DNA of 64,000 nucleotides from Diphasiastrum complanatum (GCA_029204225.1 CM055093.1:48175241-48239240); one strand, 5' to 3'; positions 22,772-33,130 are shown, counted from the first letter of the stretch. Notes: generated by a model from the letters alone, not told the origin. Made by a program: numbers and translations.

Positions 22772-22952
22772 GCAAAGGTAGAAAATGACAATAATCTTAC
22801 CGTCAAGAAATCTGGAAGCGAGAACATATGCAAAATCTTATAGAAAGCCGTGACTTGGTCGTAGCAATTGCTTTGGCAGCATGTGGGCTTCTGAATTTGC
22901 AAATGAGGTGAGTTATGCTTGGACTATGGTTCTTAAATAATTTTTTTTTCAA

Positions 22953-23048
22953 GACCCCCGTCTCACGCCAGTCCTCCAGCTTACTTCGGGACCAAGTTGC
23001 CGCGACTCACCTCACCCCACACCGACCTCGAGTATTAGCCCGGACAGT
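22953..23048. other. GC-rich island in the AT-rich transposon
   Basis: About 95 bp rich in C and CG dinucleotides (CTCACGCCAGTCCTCCAGC and following), in sharp contrast to both sides and directly joined to a telomere-like tract. No gene or structure is assigned. Confidence 0.6.
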
Positions 23049-23095
23049 CCAAACCTAACCCTAATCCTAACCCTAAACCTAACCCTAACCCTAAG
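23049..23095. repeat. telomere-like CCCTAA/CCTAAA tract
   Basis: About 47 bp made of CCTAA, CCCTAA, CCCTAAT, CCCTAAA and CCCTAAG units. Plant telomeric repeat is CCCTAAA; here 5-, 6- and 7-base units are mixed. It lies 250 bp upstream of the transposase-like start codon. Confidence 0.85.
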
Positions 23096-23238
23096 AATGA
23101 TGTCAAACAGTATTTAAGACATGGTGGCCGTCGAAATTTTTTATTAACCAGTTACTTTTTAGGCTTGTTGCTCATTTGCATTTAGTTGGTTTTTCTGTGT
23201 GCGTCTATTGAGATTCGCATAGGTTTTTATTTGTTCTA

Positions 23239-23320
23239 TGACCAGCATAGGTTGCAGTTATGTTTGAGGAGCACATTTAGTGTGGAGTTAACTATTTGAA
23301 CGGTTCTATGCTTATCATAA
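23239..23320 (+). promoter_or_regulatory. two palindrome half-sites upstream of the transposase-like start
   Basis: CTATGACCAGCATAGG near 23240 and CTATGCTTATCATAAG near 23305, about 110 and 45 bp before the ATG at 23351. A second copy of this region at 58962-59055 also has two such degenerate palindromes upstream of its ATG, which argues for a conserved regulatory role. Confidence 0.55.
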
Positions 23321-23350
23321 GTACGTAGTTAAATTTTTTTTGAGGTTACG

Positions 23351-25501
23351 ATGTCAAGTAGTTCTACCTCTTCTATTCCAGTAGTTGTAACTCAATATGT
23401 TGCAACAAGTGCAACATCTTCATCTGACATTCCCAATGAAAGTTTTTTTTTTTATAAAGCCACTCCTGAATCTGAACATATTTTGGTAAACGATGTGGCA
23501 TCGTCATCATTTACCCGTTTATCATATGAAATTTCTCAAGCAAGTACTTTTCAAAAAATGACGTCTGTAACTCAGCTTGTATCAAATCTTTCGACCTCGT
23601 CTTCCTCTTCAGATATAGGCTCGACACAACTAGAACATTGTTCTTTTGAACAAGCTGAATCATTGAGTGATGAGTCAAAAGCTTCAATTCACTCAATTAC
23701 TGATTTTAGTAAATCAAGAGATCCACGTAAGTCTGTTGATCCGCGACGTTCAAGCTTTTCTCATGTTCATAGGAGACCTTTTCAAAGTGATGTTCGTCAT
23801 GTTAAATCTAAAAGGGCTATGTTCGTTGAAAATCTAGAGCCTTCTGAGGGTCCAAAATATCCTGGGGTTGGAGCCAGAATTCTCAGTCATGAAATTCCAA
23901 CACCTTCTCAACCAGTTCAAGCACCTACTAGTGTCACAAGTTCAATTATATATCAGACTCCAAACAAAAAGAAAAATACAAGAGAGACTTGAGATCTTCA
24001 CCTGATTTAATGAATCGTCAAAAATAGTTGATTACAAAATCTGAGATTCGAAAAGTACGGAATATTATTTGCTGCTCATCCTGTTGTTTGCAAAAGCTGA
24101 GTATCAGAGAAATTGAAGAATTAAAATCAAACTTCTTTTTACGAAGTAAAGATGAGAGAAATTACTATTTGTGTGCAACAGTGAGGCCAGACAAAAGTTC
24201 ATTTTGGTATTTTTTAAATGCTTTGGAGGTTTGCGCAAAGCTTACAAAGCAATTCACGCAATCGGAAACTCACGGCTTCAACGAATGCATTCACGACTTA
24301 AAAAAGATCCAACATTACGGGGATCCTTACAGGATTGAACTGTTTCTCCAGATGCTTTAAATACAAGCATTTCATAGATGTGCACGGAGAAAAATTGTCT
24401 AATTCCTTATATTTTCACTTGCCGGATAATTTTACAAAATTAGAAATATTTTTGATGTACAAAGAGTTTTCAAAAACAAAAAATGTTCCCTATTTGAGTT
24501 ACTCATATTTTCTTAGAATTTGGAAAAAAGATTTTGGACTGGTAAAGATTTTCAAAAAATCACGAATGACAGTATGTTCCACTTGCGAGTTGTTAAAGTC
24601 TGCAAAACAACTTGCAAAGACCAATGACGAGAAAGGTAAATATTCATCAAATTTGTCATTCATTTTAATACTTTCTGTTTTGAAAAAATTTATGTTGCAG
24701 TCTTTTTGAACACCATTATGTTGTATTCTTTTGTAATGTTATTATGGTATGATCTTTATTTTATTAAATAAGTGAATCATTGTATTTTCAATGGATGCTA
24801 CAAAAGCTCTTCAACTGCATAGAGAGCAACAAACAATTGAAAGACAAAAGTGGGCCAAGCATTGAAAGAAATGTTTGGAATGTCCACAAAAATATCTGGG
24901 ACTTGTTATTGATGGCATGGATCAGAAGAAAACAATGTTGACTCATTTTGTTAGAGTGCCCAAAAATTTGAACGAGGCAGATTTTATTCAGGTTCATCTC
25001 GTTGGAGCACTTGTGTTTAATGACACTTTGGAGTCCAAGGTATTTTTTAATTATCCCAATGTTCGAAATGATCCAAATTTGACGATCACCATTAAACTGG
25101 TCAGAGAATCAAGAACATGTGGTCTGATTCAAGAGGAGAGTACATGTCTGATGAAATGGCAGACTAGACAACACTGTTAGGAAAAATAAAAATCAAACTG
25201 TTTTGACATACTTGTCTATGCTAGTGGAGAAAACTTTCTTCAAAAAAGTAAAAATAAGGTTTTTGTTGGTAGGACATACCCACGATCAAATTGATCAAAT
25301 GTTTAGTTGTTTTTCTAAGAGGTTGAGATGCAAGAATGCATTTTCATTACCAGTGCTTCAAAGCATTATTGAGGAATCGTATGTGCCAAAGCCAAACATG
25401 TCATTAATCAGACACACATATGATTTTCGTGATTATGTTAAGGCGTCCAACGAAACAGAGCGATGCGTAGCTAATATTAATGATATTAGCTTTCAGCACC
25501 A
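23351..25501 (+). pseudogene. transposase-like protein with DGMDQ / LDN / GHTHDQID motifs (N-terminal and central part)
   Basis: Starts at ATG 23351 with a serine/threonine-rich N-terminus of about 210 residues. Then, with frame changes, come a cysteine pair region (IICCSSCCLQ), the block TVRPDKSSFWYFLNALEVC, FIDVHGEKLSNSLYFHLPD, a CSTCELLKSAK motif, a likely intron starting at 24636, LHREQQTIERQKWAKH, LGLVIDGMDQKKT, VHLVGALVFNDTL, LDNTVRKNKNQTVLTYLSML and FLLVGHTHDQIDQMFSCFSKRL. D in DGMDQ, D in LDN and the D of DQID are spaced like an RNase H-fold DDE/D triad (inference). This motif set occurs in uncharacterised multicopy proteins of several eukaryotes. Lesions: frameshift near 23985, frameshifts near 24340, TGA near 24866, frameshift near 25160. 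The rest is at 27132-28139, inverted. Confidence 0.65.
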
Positions 25502-26053
25502 GACACATGTGGAAATAGCTGAAGTAGGCGAGTTTTTGCTTCTAGAAGATTTCCATGAAGATCTCCTTATAGTAGGAAAATAGACCAAAAATGCCCAAAA
25601 TGAAAAGTTTTGATCCAAGTGTCAAATTGCATGATGGTGACAAGACATCCTCACACATGTGAGATCTGATGCATGATCAGTACCTCGAGCTCCAAAAGTG
25701 TATGTATAGAGGCTTATTTGGCCATAATTAATGTGAGACACCAATCTTGGTTTTGGAAGCAATTTTGAGTGATTCTCTCCATTGTCTACATTTGTTTTGA
25801 TCATTTTGAGGTTCTATCAATGTGTACTTGATTTTTAAGTTGGAGTCCGTACTCAGATAGTGTTTCACATGTGTGAAACCAGAAAGTACACCTACCTTCA
25901 ATTAATGATTGTTCTTGTTAGGATTTTGTGTCTAGAATTGATCTAGATTGATCTTAATCTCAAGTAGATTGATAGATCAAGTAATCTGACAACCAATCCC
26001 TCTTGAGGATCAGATTAGGATCCACTCTTGGTCCTTTTTGTACTTTTTGCACA
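25502..26053 (+). repeat. LTR B, distal half of the copia-B 5' LTR (inverted piece)
   Basis: Near-identical to 8845-9399 and ends TTTTTGCACA before the primer site. Its left edge cuts into the transposase-like gene. Its missing proximal half is at 28140-29122 on the opposite strand. Confidence 0.9.
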
Positions 26054-26065
26054 TGGTATCAGAGC
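26054..26065 (+). other. copia-B primer-binding site
   Basis: TGGTATCAGAGC directly after the LTR B end. Confidence 0.93.
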
Positions 26066-26652
26066 CTAATACAAGAGGTTTTGTTGAAATTGATAGGGTT
26101 AATCCAAATCAAAGCCAAAATTAGCAATTTTTTGGGAATTGGTCAAAATTTGTGTAGCGAGTTGGATTTGATAGCTATCCTCAAAATTTTTGGTCCAGAT
26201 CTTGTTGTGGACTGTAGGAGCCCTTTTCACATGTGCGAGGCCGTACAACTCCGGTTTTGACTAAGAAATTTAAAAAAATTGTAGAATTTGACTCACATAC
26301 CCAATTTGAGTGATTTTTGGTGCAAAATCAAGCATTTTCTATAATGAATCTAATCCCTTGATTAGTTCTTGGATTAGATCAGCCAAAAAATTAAAATTGA
26401 ATCTTGAATTAGGTGCACTAATTGATCTTCTCTGATTTTTTGAGTGCATGTTGAGGTTGAAGAGAGAAATTGCTAAAAATGATAGATTGAGTGATTTTGC
26501 AAGTTTGAGACTAGAATCTAAATTTCCATCATTCTAGTTTGGTTCATGAGTGATAGGATTGAGGCTATATGCTTTCTAAATTGCTAGAAGACTTTAGGTT
26601 CATATCTCTTAGAGAAACCATAAGAGTTTCTAGTGCTTTTTCACATTAAAAA
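26066..26652 (+). other. copia-B untranslated leader
   Basis: About 590 bp between primer site and gag ATG, AT-rich, no convincing ORF; contains one CACATGTG-type palindrome near 26230. Confidence 0.7.
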
Positions 26653-26830
26653 ATGGCATCAATGGGTGGTTTTTTGCTTGAAGCTAGTAAAAGACTTACA
26701 TCCACTAATTATGCTACTTGGATAGTTCGAATGGAGTCTTTGCTTGTACTTCATGATCTTTATGACATAGTACTTGAGGTGGAATTAGAACCTCAAGGAG
26801 GAGTTGAATTGACTAAGTGCAAAAAGAGAT
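26653..26830 (+). pseudogene. copia-B gag, N-terminal fragment
   Basis: MASMGGFLLEASKRLTSTNY..MESLLVLHDLYDIVLEVE to TKCKKR, then the AGAT duplication and the transposon terminal repeat. This is the usual start of copia gag, and it matches copia-H gag (38434 downward). The frame is clean up to the insertion point. The continuation is at 18099 downward on the minus strand. Confidence 0.88.
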
Positions 26831-26842
26831 AACACGACGACA
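26827..26842 (+). repeat. transposon right end: AGAT duplication and 12-bp terminal repeat
   Basis: AGAT then AACACGACGACA. Partner of 18100-18115; differs from it by two CG-to-TG changes only. It is in direct rather than inverted orientation because of the 25.5-28.14 kb inversion. Confidence 0.8.
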
Positions 26843-27131
26843 TTTGTTTTGGGACTTTGACCTGAAAAAGAGTAATCTTTTTTGGTGTTTTTTAATGGTC
26901 CTAGTTTTAGGCAAAATCATGGATTTTTTTAATGACTCTCTAAATTTTGTTTTTAAAAAAAAACCAAAAAATGCATATTTTAAATAAAAAACTACAAGTT
27001 TTTTGTTGCAAACTTCATAAAACCATCATAATTACAAAAGAAATAATATTTCAAGAGAACAAATGATTTCTGAAACTCAAAATCCCATTGAAATACAAAA
27101 TAACTTAAATTAGATTTGCACATTCTTTTTT
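26843..27131. other. AT-rich transposon end region
   Basis: Non-coding, AT-rich, between the terminal repeat and the stop codon of the inverted transposase fragment; presumably its 3' untranslated region. Confidence 0.6.
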
Positions 27132-28139
27132 TTAAAATATATTTTCTAAGAAATTTTCATTGATGCCTCTCAATTCAGAATTTGACATATTCTCAACACT
27201 CTCATTTTCAGCTGATGAAGTGGAAGACCCGTCTTCTTCATCAAAGGCAACTGGCATGTCTTCCTTAAAATCCGCGTCTAATGTTGACAAAAAATCTTGT
27301 AAATCAACTTTTCTCTGTTGATGACGGGTGGAGGATGATGGTTTTTCAAGTAATCCAAGTCGTTCTTTCAATATAGATATTGTTGACTTTCGTAGATGAT
27401 TGGTCATTGTTAATTCAACATTAAATGCCAAAACATCTACATCCTGTAGATTCAAATCATCGACTCTTGGTTGATTTTATGACAATCTCTTTCTCTTGCC
27501 CTTTGGATCTATTTGCAACATTTCGAGTTCGTACCTTCCCAAAAAAGCATTCGTTGAAGTGGTGTGCAACTAATGGACACGTAGTACTTTTGTTTGATTG
27601 CTATTTTGAATAAAACCAAGTACTTTGGCAATCCAAAATGGATGTCCTTCATTATTTTCTGAAGCTAGAAGTGCAACAAGGCTTCCAATTTGGATTTCAT
27701 TCAAATCACCGTGCCATTTCATTTTTGCAGCTTTTACACTTTGCCTATTCTTCCTTGAGCCCACATAAATTTCACGTTTCTCACCTTGCACAAGCTGCCA
27801 AAAATCATTATCTCAAGGAAGATTTGAAGGTTCGACAGTCGTAGTTGATGTTCCTAATTTATGAGGCCAATAAAATTCATCAGTTGTTGATGTATGTTTG
27901 AAATTGAGCAAACTGATTTTTTGTTCCTCGAAAAAGTCCATCCACCAGTGCTGATATCAAAAAAATGATAAGCTGCTTGAATACTTGATTCCAAAAAAAT
28001 TAATGAGGCAAATGGATCAATCTCACGATGTTCTCTTTGCGCCTTTTGTTCTTCTAGCAAGGACTTCAAGGGAAACAACACAACAAGCTTTATTTGAGTC
28101 GATGGAATGTTAAGCAAAAATTGAACTCCTTCAAGAGGT
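27132..28139 (-). pseudogene. transposase-like protein, C-terminal part (inverted)
   Basis: Minus strand, three pieces in two or three frames: RPLEGVQFLLNIPSTQIKL and ISTGGWTFSRNKKSVCSISN; then IYVGSRKNRQSV, WHGDLNEIQIGSLVALLA and GHPFWIAKVLGFIQ, a small beta-rich (Tudor/SH3-like in style) segment; then a final acidic piece ending NMSNSELRGINENFLENIF, with LQDVDVLAFNVELT at its start. The gene is cut at 28139 where LTR B begins. The cut coincides with the cut at 25501 in the plus-strand part, and the same pair of points splits LTR B, so one inversion explains both. Length lost at the join is a few bases at most. Not functional in this copy. Confidence 0.62.
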
Positions 28140-29122
28140 CTGTCCTCTACACATGGGATGTGACACCTATTCAAAATATTTGGCTCATGCAATTGTGAAA
28201 AATACAGATCCTAAGTGGATCTAAACTCCAAGATCATTGGCTTGAATGCTTGCACTCCAAACTACATAAGCTAGGAATTGGCAACACATTCTATGCTACC
28301 TAGAATGCAAAGAACTTGATCAAAAAGCATTTATCACAAATGGAAACTTCCATAAACATCAAGTGCGGCCCAAAATAGCATTATACAGTCCATAATACAT
28401 CAGCCTACCACTTTTGGAAAGCACCTAAGATCATACACAATAGCTTGAAGACAATACACACAACAATGCTCTCAATGGAGGAAGAAACAATGACAATGAT
28501 CTATTGATCTCAATGAAGCATACAAAAGGTTTCTCCAACCTGTTCTCCACGACTTCCCTACTATTTATGGATGAGGAAGATGACTCTCTCTCCTCTCTCT
28601 AGAAGGTACTTGACCCTAGATATTCCCTATATAGGAAAAATAGCTAAAAATGGCTTATATGACCAAAATACATCAAAATGGTCTCATTTTGAAGGGTATG
28701 AAGTTTGACACTTCATCATACTGAAAAAATACAGTAAATAAAAACATTGTGGCCTGGTTCACACGTGTGAAACTCCAGAACCAAAACTATTTACAATTTT
28801 AGCCAATTTAGGCCTCAAACTAGCTAGGAAATGTTGACAATTTTCACAGCAATCATTAGATTGGTGCCGATACAGGACAAAATTGTAAAAAGATGGGCCA
28901 GACCGTCTCTTGGATAGGCATCATGGATGTCATATCTCTAGAAAACTAATTTTTGGCCATTTTAGCCACTAGAACTTGAATTAAATCATATGTACAATAT
29001 ATATGATTATGGTACATGAAAAGTACACTAGTTTCACACATGGGAACAAGCTCCACACATGTGTGTCTATCCTATATACAAGATTTTTGGCCTCTACCAA
29101 GCTTATTTTTGCATTTTTCACA
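28140..29122 (-). repeat. LTR B, proximal half of the copia-B 5' LTR, with solo LTR inside
   Basis: Minus strand from 29122 (TGTGAAAAATGCAAAAATAAGC) leftward to GAGGACA at 28140, interrupted by the solo LTR 28194-28848. Close match to 17032-17231 and to 8777-8830. Its distal half is at 25502-26053. Confidence 0.88.
28194..28848 (-). mobile_element. solo LTR (family E, 655 bp) with 5-bp target duplication
   Basis: Inverted ends TGTGAAAA..TTTTCACA, flanked by GCAAT at 28189-28193 and 28849-28853. Orientation minus, judged from a CCTATATAGGGA promoter-like block and by analogy to LTR A. Contains one CACACGTGTG palindrome near 28762. Product of LTR-LTR recombination. Confidence 0.9.
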
Positions 29123-29834
29123 CTGTAATCATCAATAAGTCAAGTGAATTTAGAATAAAGTTTGTACCTTTAGCAGTCATTGATCAACTCGATTCTTATT
29201 CGATTTTCATTTGATTTCTTCTGATCTGATTATTTTTTCAGACAGAAGTAAGAATCCAGTTAGCAACAATCAAGCATTTGAAGCTCTGTATTTTTGCGCC
29301 TCCCAGACTAGCGCATAGATTCACGCTCATGTACTCTATTTTTTATTAATCAAGTGTGCAATTTTGTCCACACACACAAATTTTATTTTTTTTTACATTA
29401 TTACAAACTGCTTACATCTTGTTTCCTGCTGCTACGCTGACACACTTCCGATCCACAACTGTCTATTGTAAGTTTTCGCTGCTAGTATCTCGATCCATAT
29501 TTTGATTTTGGACCTCTATCTTGGAATCGATTGTTCGATTCCCATCAAGATACTTCATTTTACCCTTGTGTTAGAACTTGTTTCTGCTACACCATCGATT
29601 TTTGACAGGTTGATCTTGTTTTCTCGTGTGAGGGATTTTGCGCTCTTGGAAATGTTGTTATTGTTAATCCTTCATGTCAAAACTCTTTCGTCAAGCTTCT
29701 ATTACCCAAGGTGTTGCTGCTTCTCATGCAACTCAAAATACACTCCTAGAAAAGACTTTATTCCTTTTCCTTTGAAACCTTATGGGTGTATGCATAAAAA
29801 ATTCAATGGTTGCATCACCTTAATTTTGTTGAGG
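29123..29834. other. no gene recognised
   Basis: AT-rich, a short ORF at 29502-29840 looks like chance. Outer flank of the copia-B 5' LTR. Confidence 0.5.
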
Positions 29835-30439
29835 AAATGAGGTATGTGCCTATCGAGTGCGGAAGTATGCTACACAATGCATTAGATTTTTGGATCTAGG
29901 TACGTTGCTACCAATCACAAACAATGCAACAATCAATCACACAATAACAGATATAACGCATTGATTTCAATTGGAAGAACTGAATGTTTTTTGTATTTTG
30001 TTTTCTTTCAATGTGAGTCAACAGTGCATCATGCGACATGGCGGCCTGATGTTCCTCTTACAATTCTATCTTCTACTTGTATGTTCTACTACATATCTCT
30101 AGCATATATGTAGCATATGTTCTATTGATTTTTGATCTATACTTATGTCCCACCAGATGGGTTTACGGGATACTTTAGCTAATCATTACAAGAGAAAATT
30201 ACGCTAAACAATAAGTTAACTACATTCTCTCACAACGTTCCTTTACGGCTGAGCATGACAGTTTGAACCTTCACGTCCGACAAGCTAGAGCCCGATGATT
30301 CGACTCACCCGATGTCTCGTTTGCTTGAAGTCTTTAGCACTTGTGGAGTAGTTCGATAATTCAGTGTCGATGTTGTGCTGATTTGTCGGCCGTTCGGGGA
30401 ATGCTAGAGAAGGGTTGCATGAGTTAACCATCTCCAACA
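29835..30439 (-). repeat. copia-G 3' LTR
   Basis: Minus strand from 30439 (TGTTGGAGATGG), after a GAGGGAG polypurine end at 30440-30446, to about 29835. About 150 bp (29895-30045) recur at 43228-43378. The exact 3' end is uncertain. Confidence 0.75.
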
Positions 30440-30446
30440 CTCCCTC

Positions 30447-32735
30447 TTGAATGATGTGATATTTTTCTTCATCCAATTCCAATTGCTCTTCTGTGTTTTG
30501 TAAACAATGGCTTGTCCAACGGCTTGGTCAGCAAATCTGCAATCATACCCCTGTTCTGACAAACTCGACTCAGAGCTCTCCTTTTGAGATCAGATCTCAA
30601 ACATGATGGTATTTTAGAGATATATGCTTGGTTTTTGAATGAAAAAAAAGATCATAAGCTAAATAAATAGCACTCTAAGAATCCATCTTCGTGATGGAAG
30701 GGGTTTGATTGGGTATTCCAATCCCTTCCAACATCATCTTCAACCATACTACCTCATTTGCCACCTTTGAAGCTGCTACGATGTCTGCTTTTTGCAAGTC
30801 CAACTGATTGCAGCTCCACATACTATCGAACATCCACCTATTTCGGACTTGATATCATCTTTGCAGCTAGCCCAGCTTGCATCACTATAATATTGTAGGA
30901 TAAATTCCTTCTATCTTTTGTAGATCAATCCCAAATTGTGGGTGCCTCTTAGATATTGTAGAATTCGTTTTGCATGCCAAGATTTGAGGAGAATTGACTG
31001 AGTGAATAGACAGATAACACTAAATCGGTTCTTGTTCAGATTGTAAGGTACATTAGACTTTCGATAAGATTTTAAAATGATATTCTCTCCATCTTCTGTC
31101 TCTCCTCATCTGTGCTTGGGCAATCTTGCTTCGACAATATGGCTCTGACTATCATTGGTGTCACCTTGTCTTTGCACTCGATCATCCCATATTGCTTCAA
31201 TACTTTTTTTAGACTGGTCCAGATGCATGAATCCTCTTTTTTGGTCTCTTTTGATTTGCAGTCCTAGAAATTTCATTTTTTTCTCTAGATTTGTGATCTC
31301 GTAATTTGCAGATATTTGACTCTTCATTTTATTGATCAACGTTAGACAACTTTCTATCATTTGAGAGTCGTCCACAAATATTGTCAAATCACAAAATTCT
31401 TTTCTATTCTTTTGATATAGACATTGCAGTCAGGTTATATAGGATGAAGCCTAGAGACTTCAGGATACCATTGAGCATCTTATACCAAGATCGTGAGGCC
31501 TACTTAAGACCGTAGATACATTGATGCAACTAACAAGCGTAGTCTCGATTGTTCGAGTCTTCATATCCTTTAGGCTGCTTCATGAAAGTTTCTTCGTCTA
31601 GGTCTCCATGGAGGAAGGCTGTCTTTACATCAGTCTGGTGTACTTCAAGATCATACTTTGTAGCATAAGCAAGGAGTACTCGGATGCACAACATCTTGAC
31701 CATTGGGGAATATGTATCGAAGTAGTCAATCCCATACCTCTGAGTGTAGCCTTTAGAGACAAGTTGAGCTTTGTATCTTCCGACACTGCAATCTAATCTC
31801 AGTTTTTTTTTTGTATACCCATTTACAATCGACTTTTTTCTTTCCTTCAGAAAGTGTTTCAAGTGTCCACGCTTGATTCTACTTCATCGATTCTTCTGAC
31901 ATTGCTTGCTTCCAAAATTCTTCTTCTGGATTCTGAATTGCTTCAAAATATGTCGTCGATTCCTCAGTGAAGTTGCAGAATTTGACATCTGTATCTTCAT
32001 TCCACTGAAGATTGTCGATGAATCTATCAGGGGGTCTTCTTATTTTTGTCAATCTTCTTGGTTGGATTTGTTGTTGTTGGTGTGTTTGCTCTTCGAATTC
32101 TTCGACAAGATGATCTTCCACTTCTTGTTCCGGAGTTTGTGCTTTGACATTTTGATTCGATATCTGGCCTCTTGATTCTTTGACTCCTAAAAGCGTCGTT
32201 GAACTTCACATCTCTGCTCATTACCACCTACTTTAAGGTTGGATTGTAGAGTCGATAGATCTGCAAGCCATTCTAATATCCGACCATCACTGTTTGCACT
32301 GACTTTTCATCTAGTTTGCTTCTCTTTTCTTTTGGTATGTGCATATATGCTGCACATCCGAACACTCGTACGTACGATAGATCGGACTCTCCCTCACCCG
32401 TCCACATTTCGTACAGCTTCTTGTTCTCCAGTGTTGTCGTTATCGATCAGTTCTATAGGTGTACAGCAACTGCAATTGCTTCAGTTCAAAATTGACCTAG
32501 CAATTGTGCTTGTGCAATCATGCATTTAGCTCCTTCAACAAGAGTTCTGTTTCGTCTTTCTGCCACACCATTATATTGTGGTGTATAGGCAGGTGTGAAC
32601 TGATGCCCGATTCATCTTTCTTGGCAGAAGCTTGAAAACTCTTTGCAAGAATATTCGCCTCCATTGTCGGACCTGATACAACAACACCCATCCCGATTTG
32701 TGACGTGAATCGTGAGCTTGATTTCTTTTTAATTT
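30447..32735 (-). pseudogene. copia-G pol: integrase second half, RT, RNase H
   Basis: Minus strand. Integrase from the SDNGGEYSCKEF block through YTPQYNGVAERRNRTLVEGA and VFGCAAYMHIPKEKR; hinge with DVKFNDAF; RT with YKAQLVSKGYTQRYGIDYFDTYSPMV and VHQTDVKTAFLHGDLDEE; RNase H with RILQYLRGTHNLGLIY, YSDASWAS and HSKTKHISLKYHHV to IADLLTKPL. Many stops and frameshifts; the YVDD region is disrupted. Gag, protease and the first half of integrase are absent because the element is cut at about 32735 by the En/Spm-like element. A distinct copia lineage from A, B and H, judging by its motifs. Confidence 0.85.
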
Positions 32736-32739
32736 GTCG

Positions 32740-33130
32740 CGGATGTCCGAAAAACACATTGCTATAAGGTCGTCAAAATTCGACGACTTCAAAACACGTC
32801 GTAGTTCAACAGGCACAACGTGTCGAATTTCGAAACAAAAAATCCCGATGACGGAAAGCCGTTCCAAAGACGTCGCAAAAGAAGTGATGTGGACGTCGCA
32901 TTGCAACGTCCTGGAACTTAGTCGGATTCCAATGTCTGTAAACACAGAATGATGCTAAAATTTCCCCGACGGATATCCAATGTCAGTCCGACATCCATCC
33001 GGCGTACACTTGGACGTTGGATTCCGACGTCCTAGATAATTGTCGAAATCCGACGTCTGTTAACAGAATGATCAAAAAAAATGTCCGACGTCTATCCGAC
33101 GCATTAAATCGTCGGATTCCGACGTCCCAA
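32740..33130. repeat. palindromic subterminal repeats, left edge
   Basis: At least eight variants of (GA)CGTCGGAATCCGACGTC in both orientations, with ACGTCG and CCGACG half-sites. Same motif as at 42830-43165. Locally CG-rich against an AT-rich background. Confidence 0.8.

Larger units (their letters stand above)
18954..22902 (-). pseudogene. beta-class DNA N4-cytosine/N6-adenine methyltransferase gene (transposon-borne, decayed)
   Basis: Minus-strand gene, proposed exons about 22902-22801, 22066-21691, 21552-20974, 20827-20574, 20471-~20332, 20117-19698 and 19581-18954, most with good GT/AG borders. The N-terminal exons are basic and lysine-rich (PKKKRS near 21370, nuclear-signal-like) with no recognised domain. 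Exon 6 holds CITNIPYGF, catalytic motif IV of [DNS]-x-P-[YF] type. Exon 7 holds CPYQKPQQLINHLI and DWILDLFSGSGTTSACTVQ, SAM-binding motif I, followed by GRHVATVDLD. Motif IV before motif I is the beta-class order of N6_N4_Mtase enzymes. Expected role: SAM-dependent methylation of adenine or cytosine amino groups in DNA. Lesions: TGA at 21182, TAA and frameshift near 21800-21870, TAG near 20385, frameshift near 19170. Exon 1 and exon 5 borders are the least certain. Confidence 0.72.
18104..25501. mobile_element. TIR DNA transposon carrying a DNA methyltransferase and a transposase-like gene (main part)
   Basis: Left end AACATGATGACA (18104-18115) with ATCT at 18100-18103. The other end is AACACGACGACA (26831-26842) with AGAT at 26827-26830, now in the same orientation because 25.5-28.14 kb was inverted. 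Undoing that inversion gives an element of about 8.7 kb with 12-bp inverted ends and a 4-bp direct duplication ATCT, inserted into copia-B gag. Contents: methyltransferase gene (minus), palindrome array, telomere-like tract, transposase-like gene (plus; last part at 27132-28139). The ends differ only at two CG/TG positions. I cannot place it in a named superfamily. Confidence 0.8.

Noticed and set aside
9400-29127. Target duplication for copia-B
   Set aside because: TGCAT after the 3' LTR and the complement of CTGTA before the 5' LTR do not match.
32740-33130. Separate small genes in the CCGACG repeat region
   Set aside because: Overlapping ORFs on both strands arise from the palindromic repeats.
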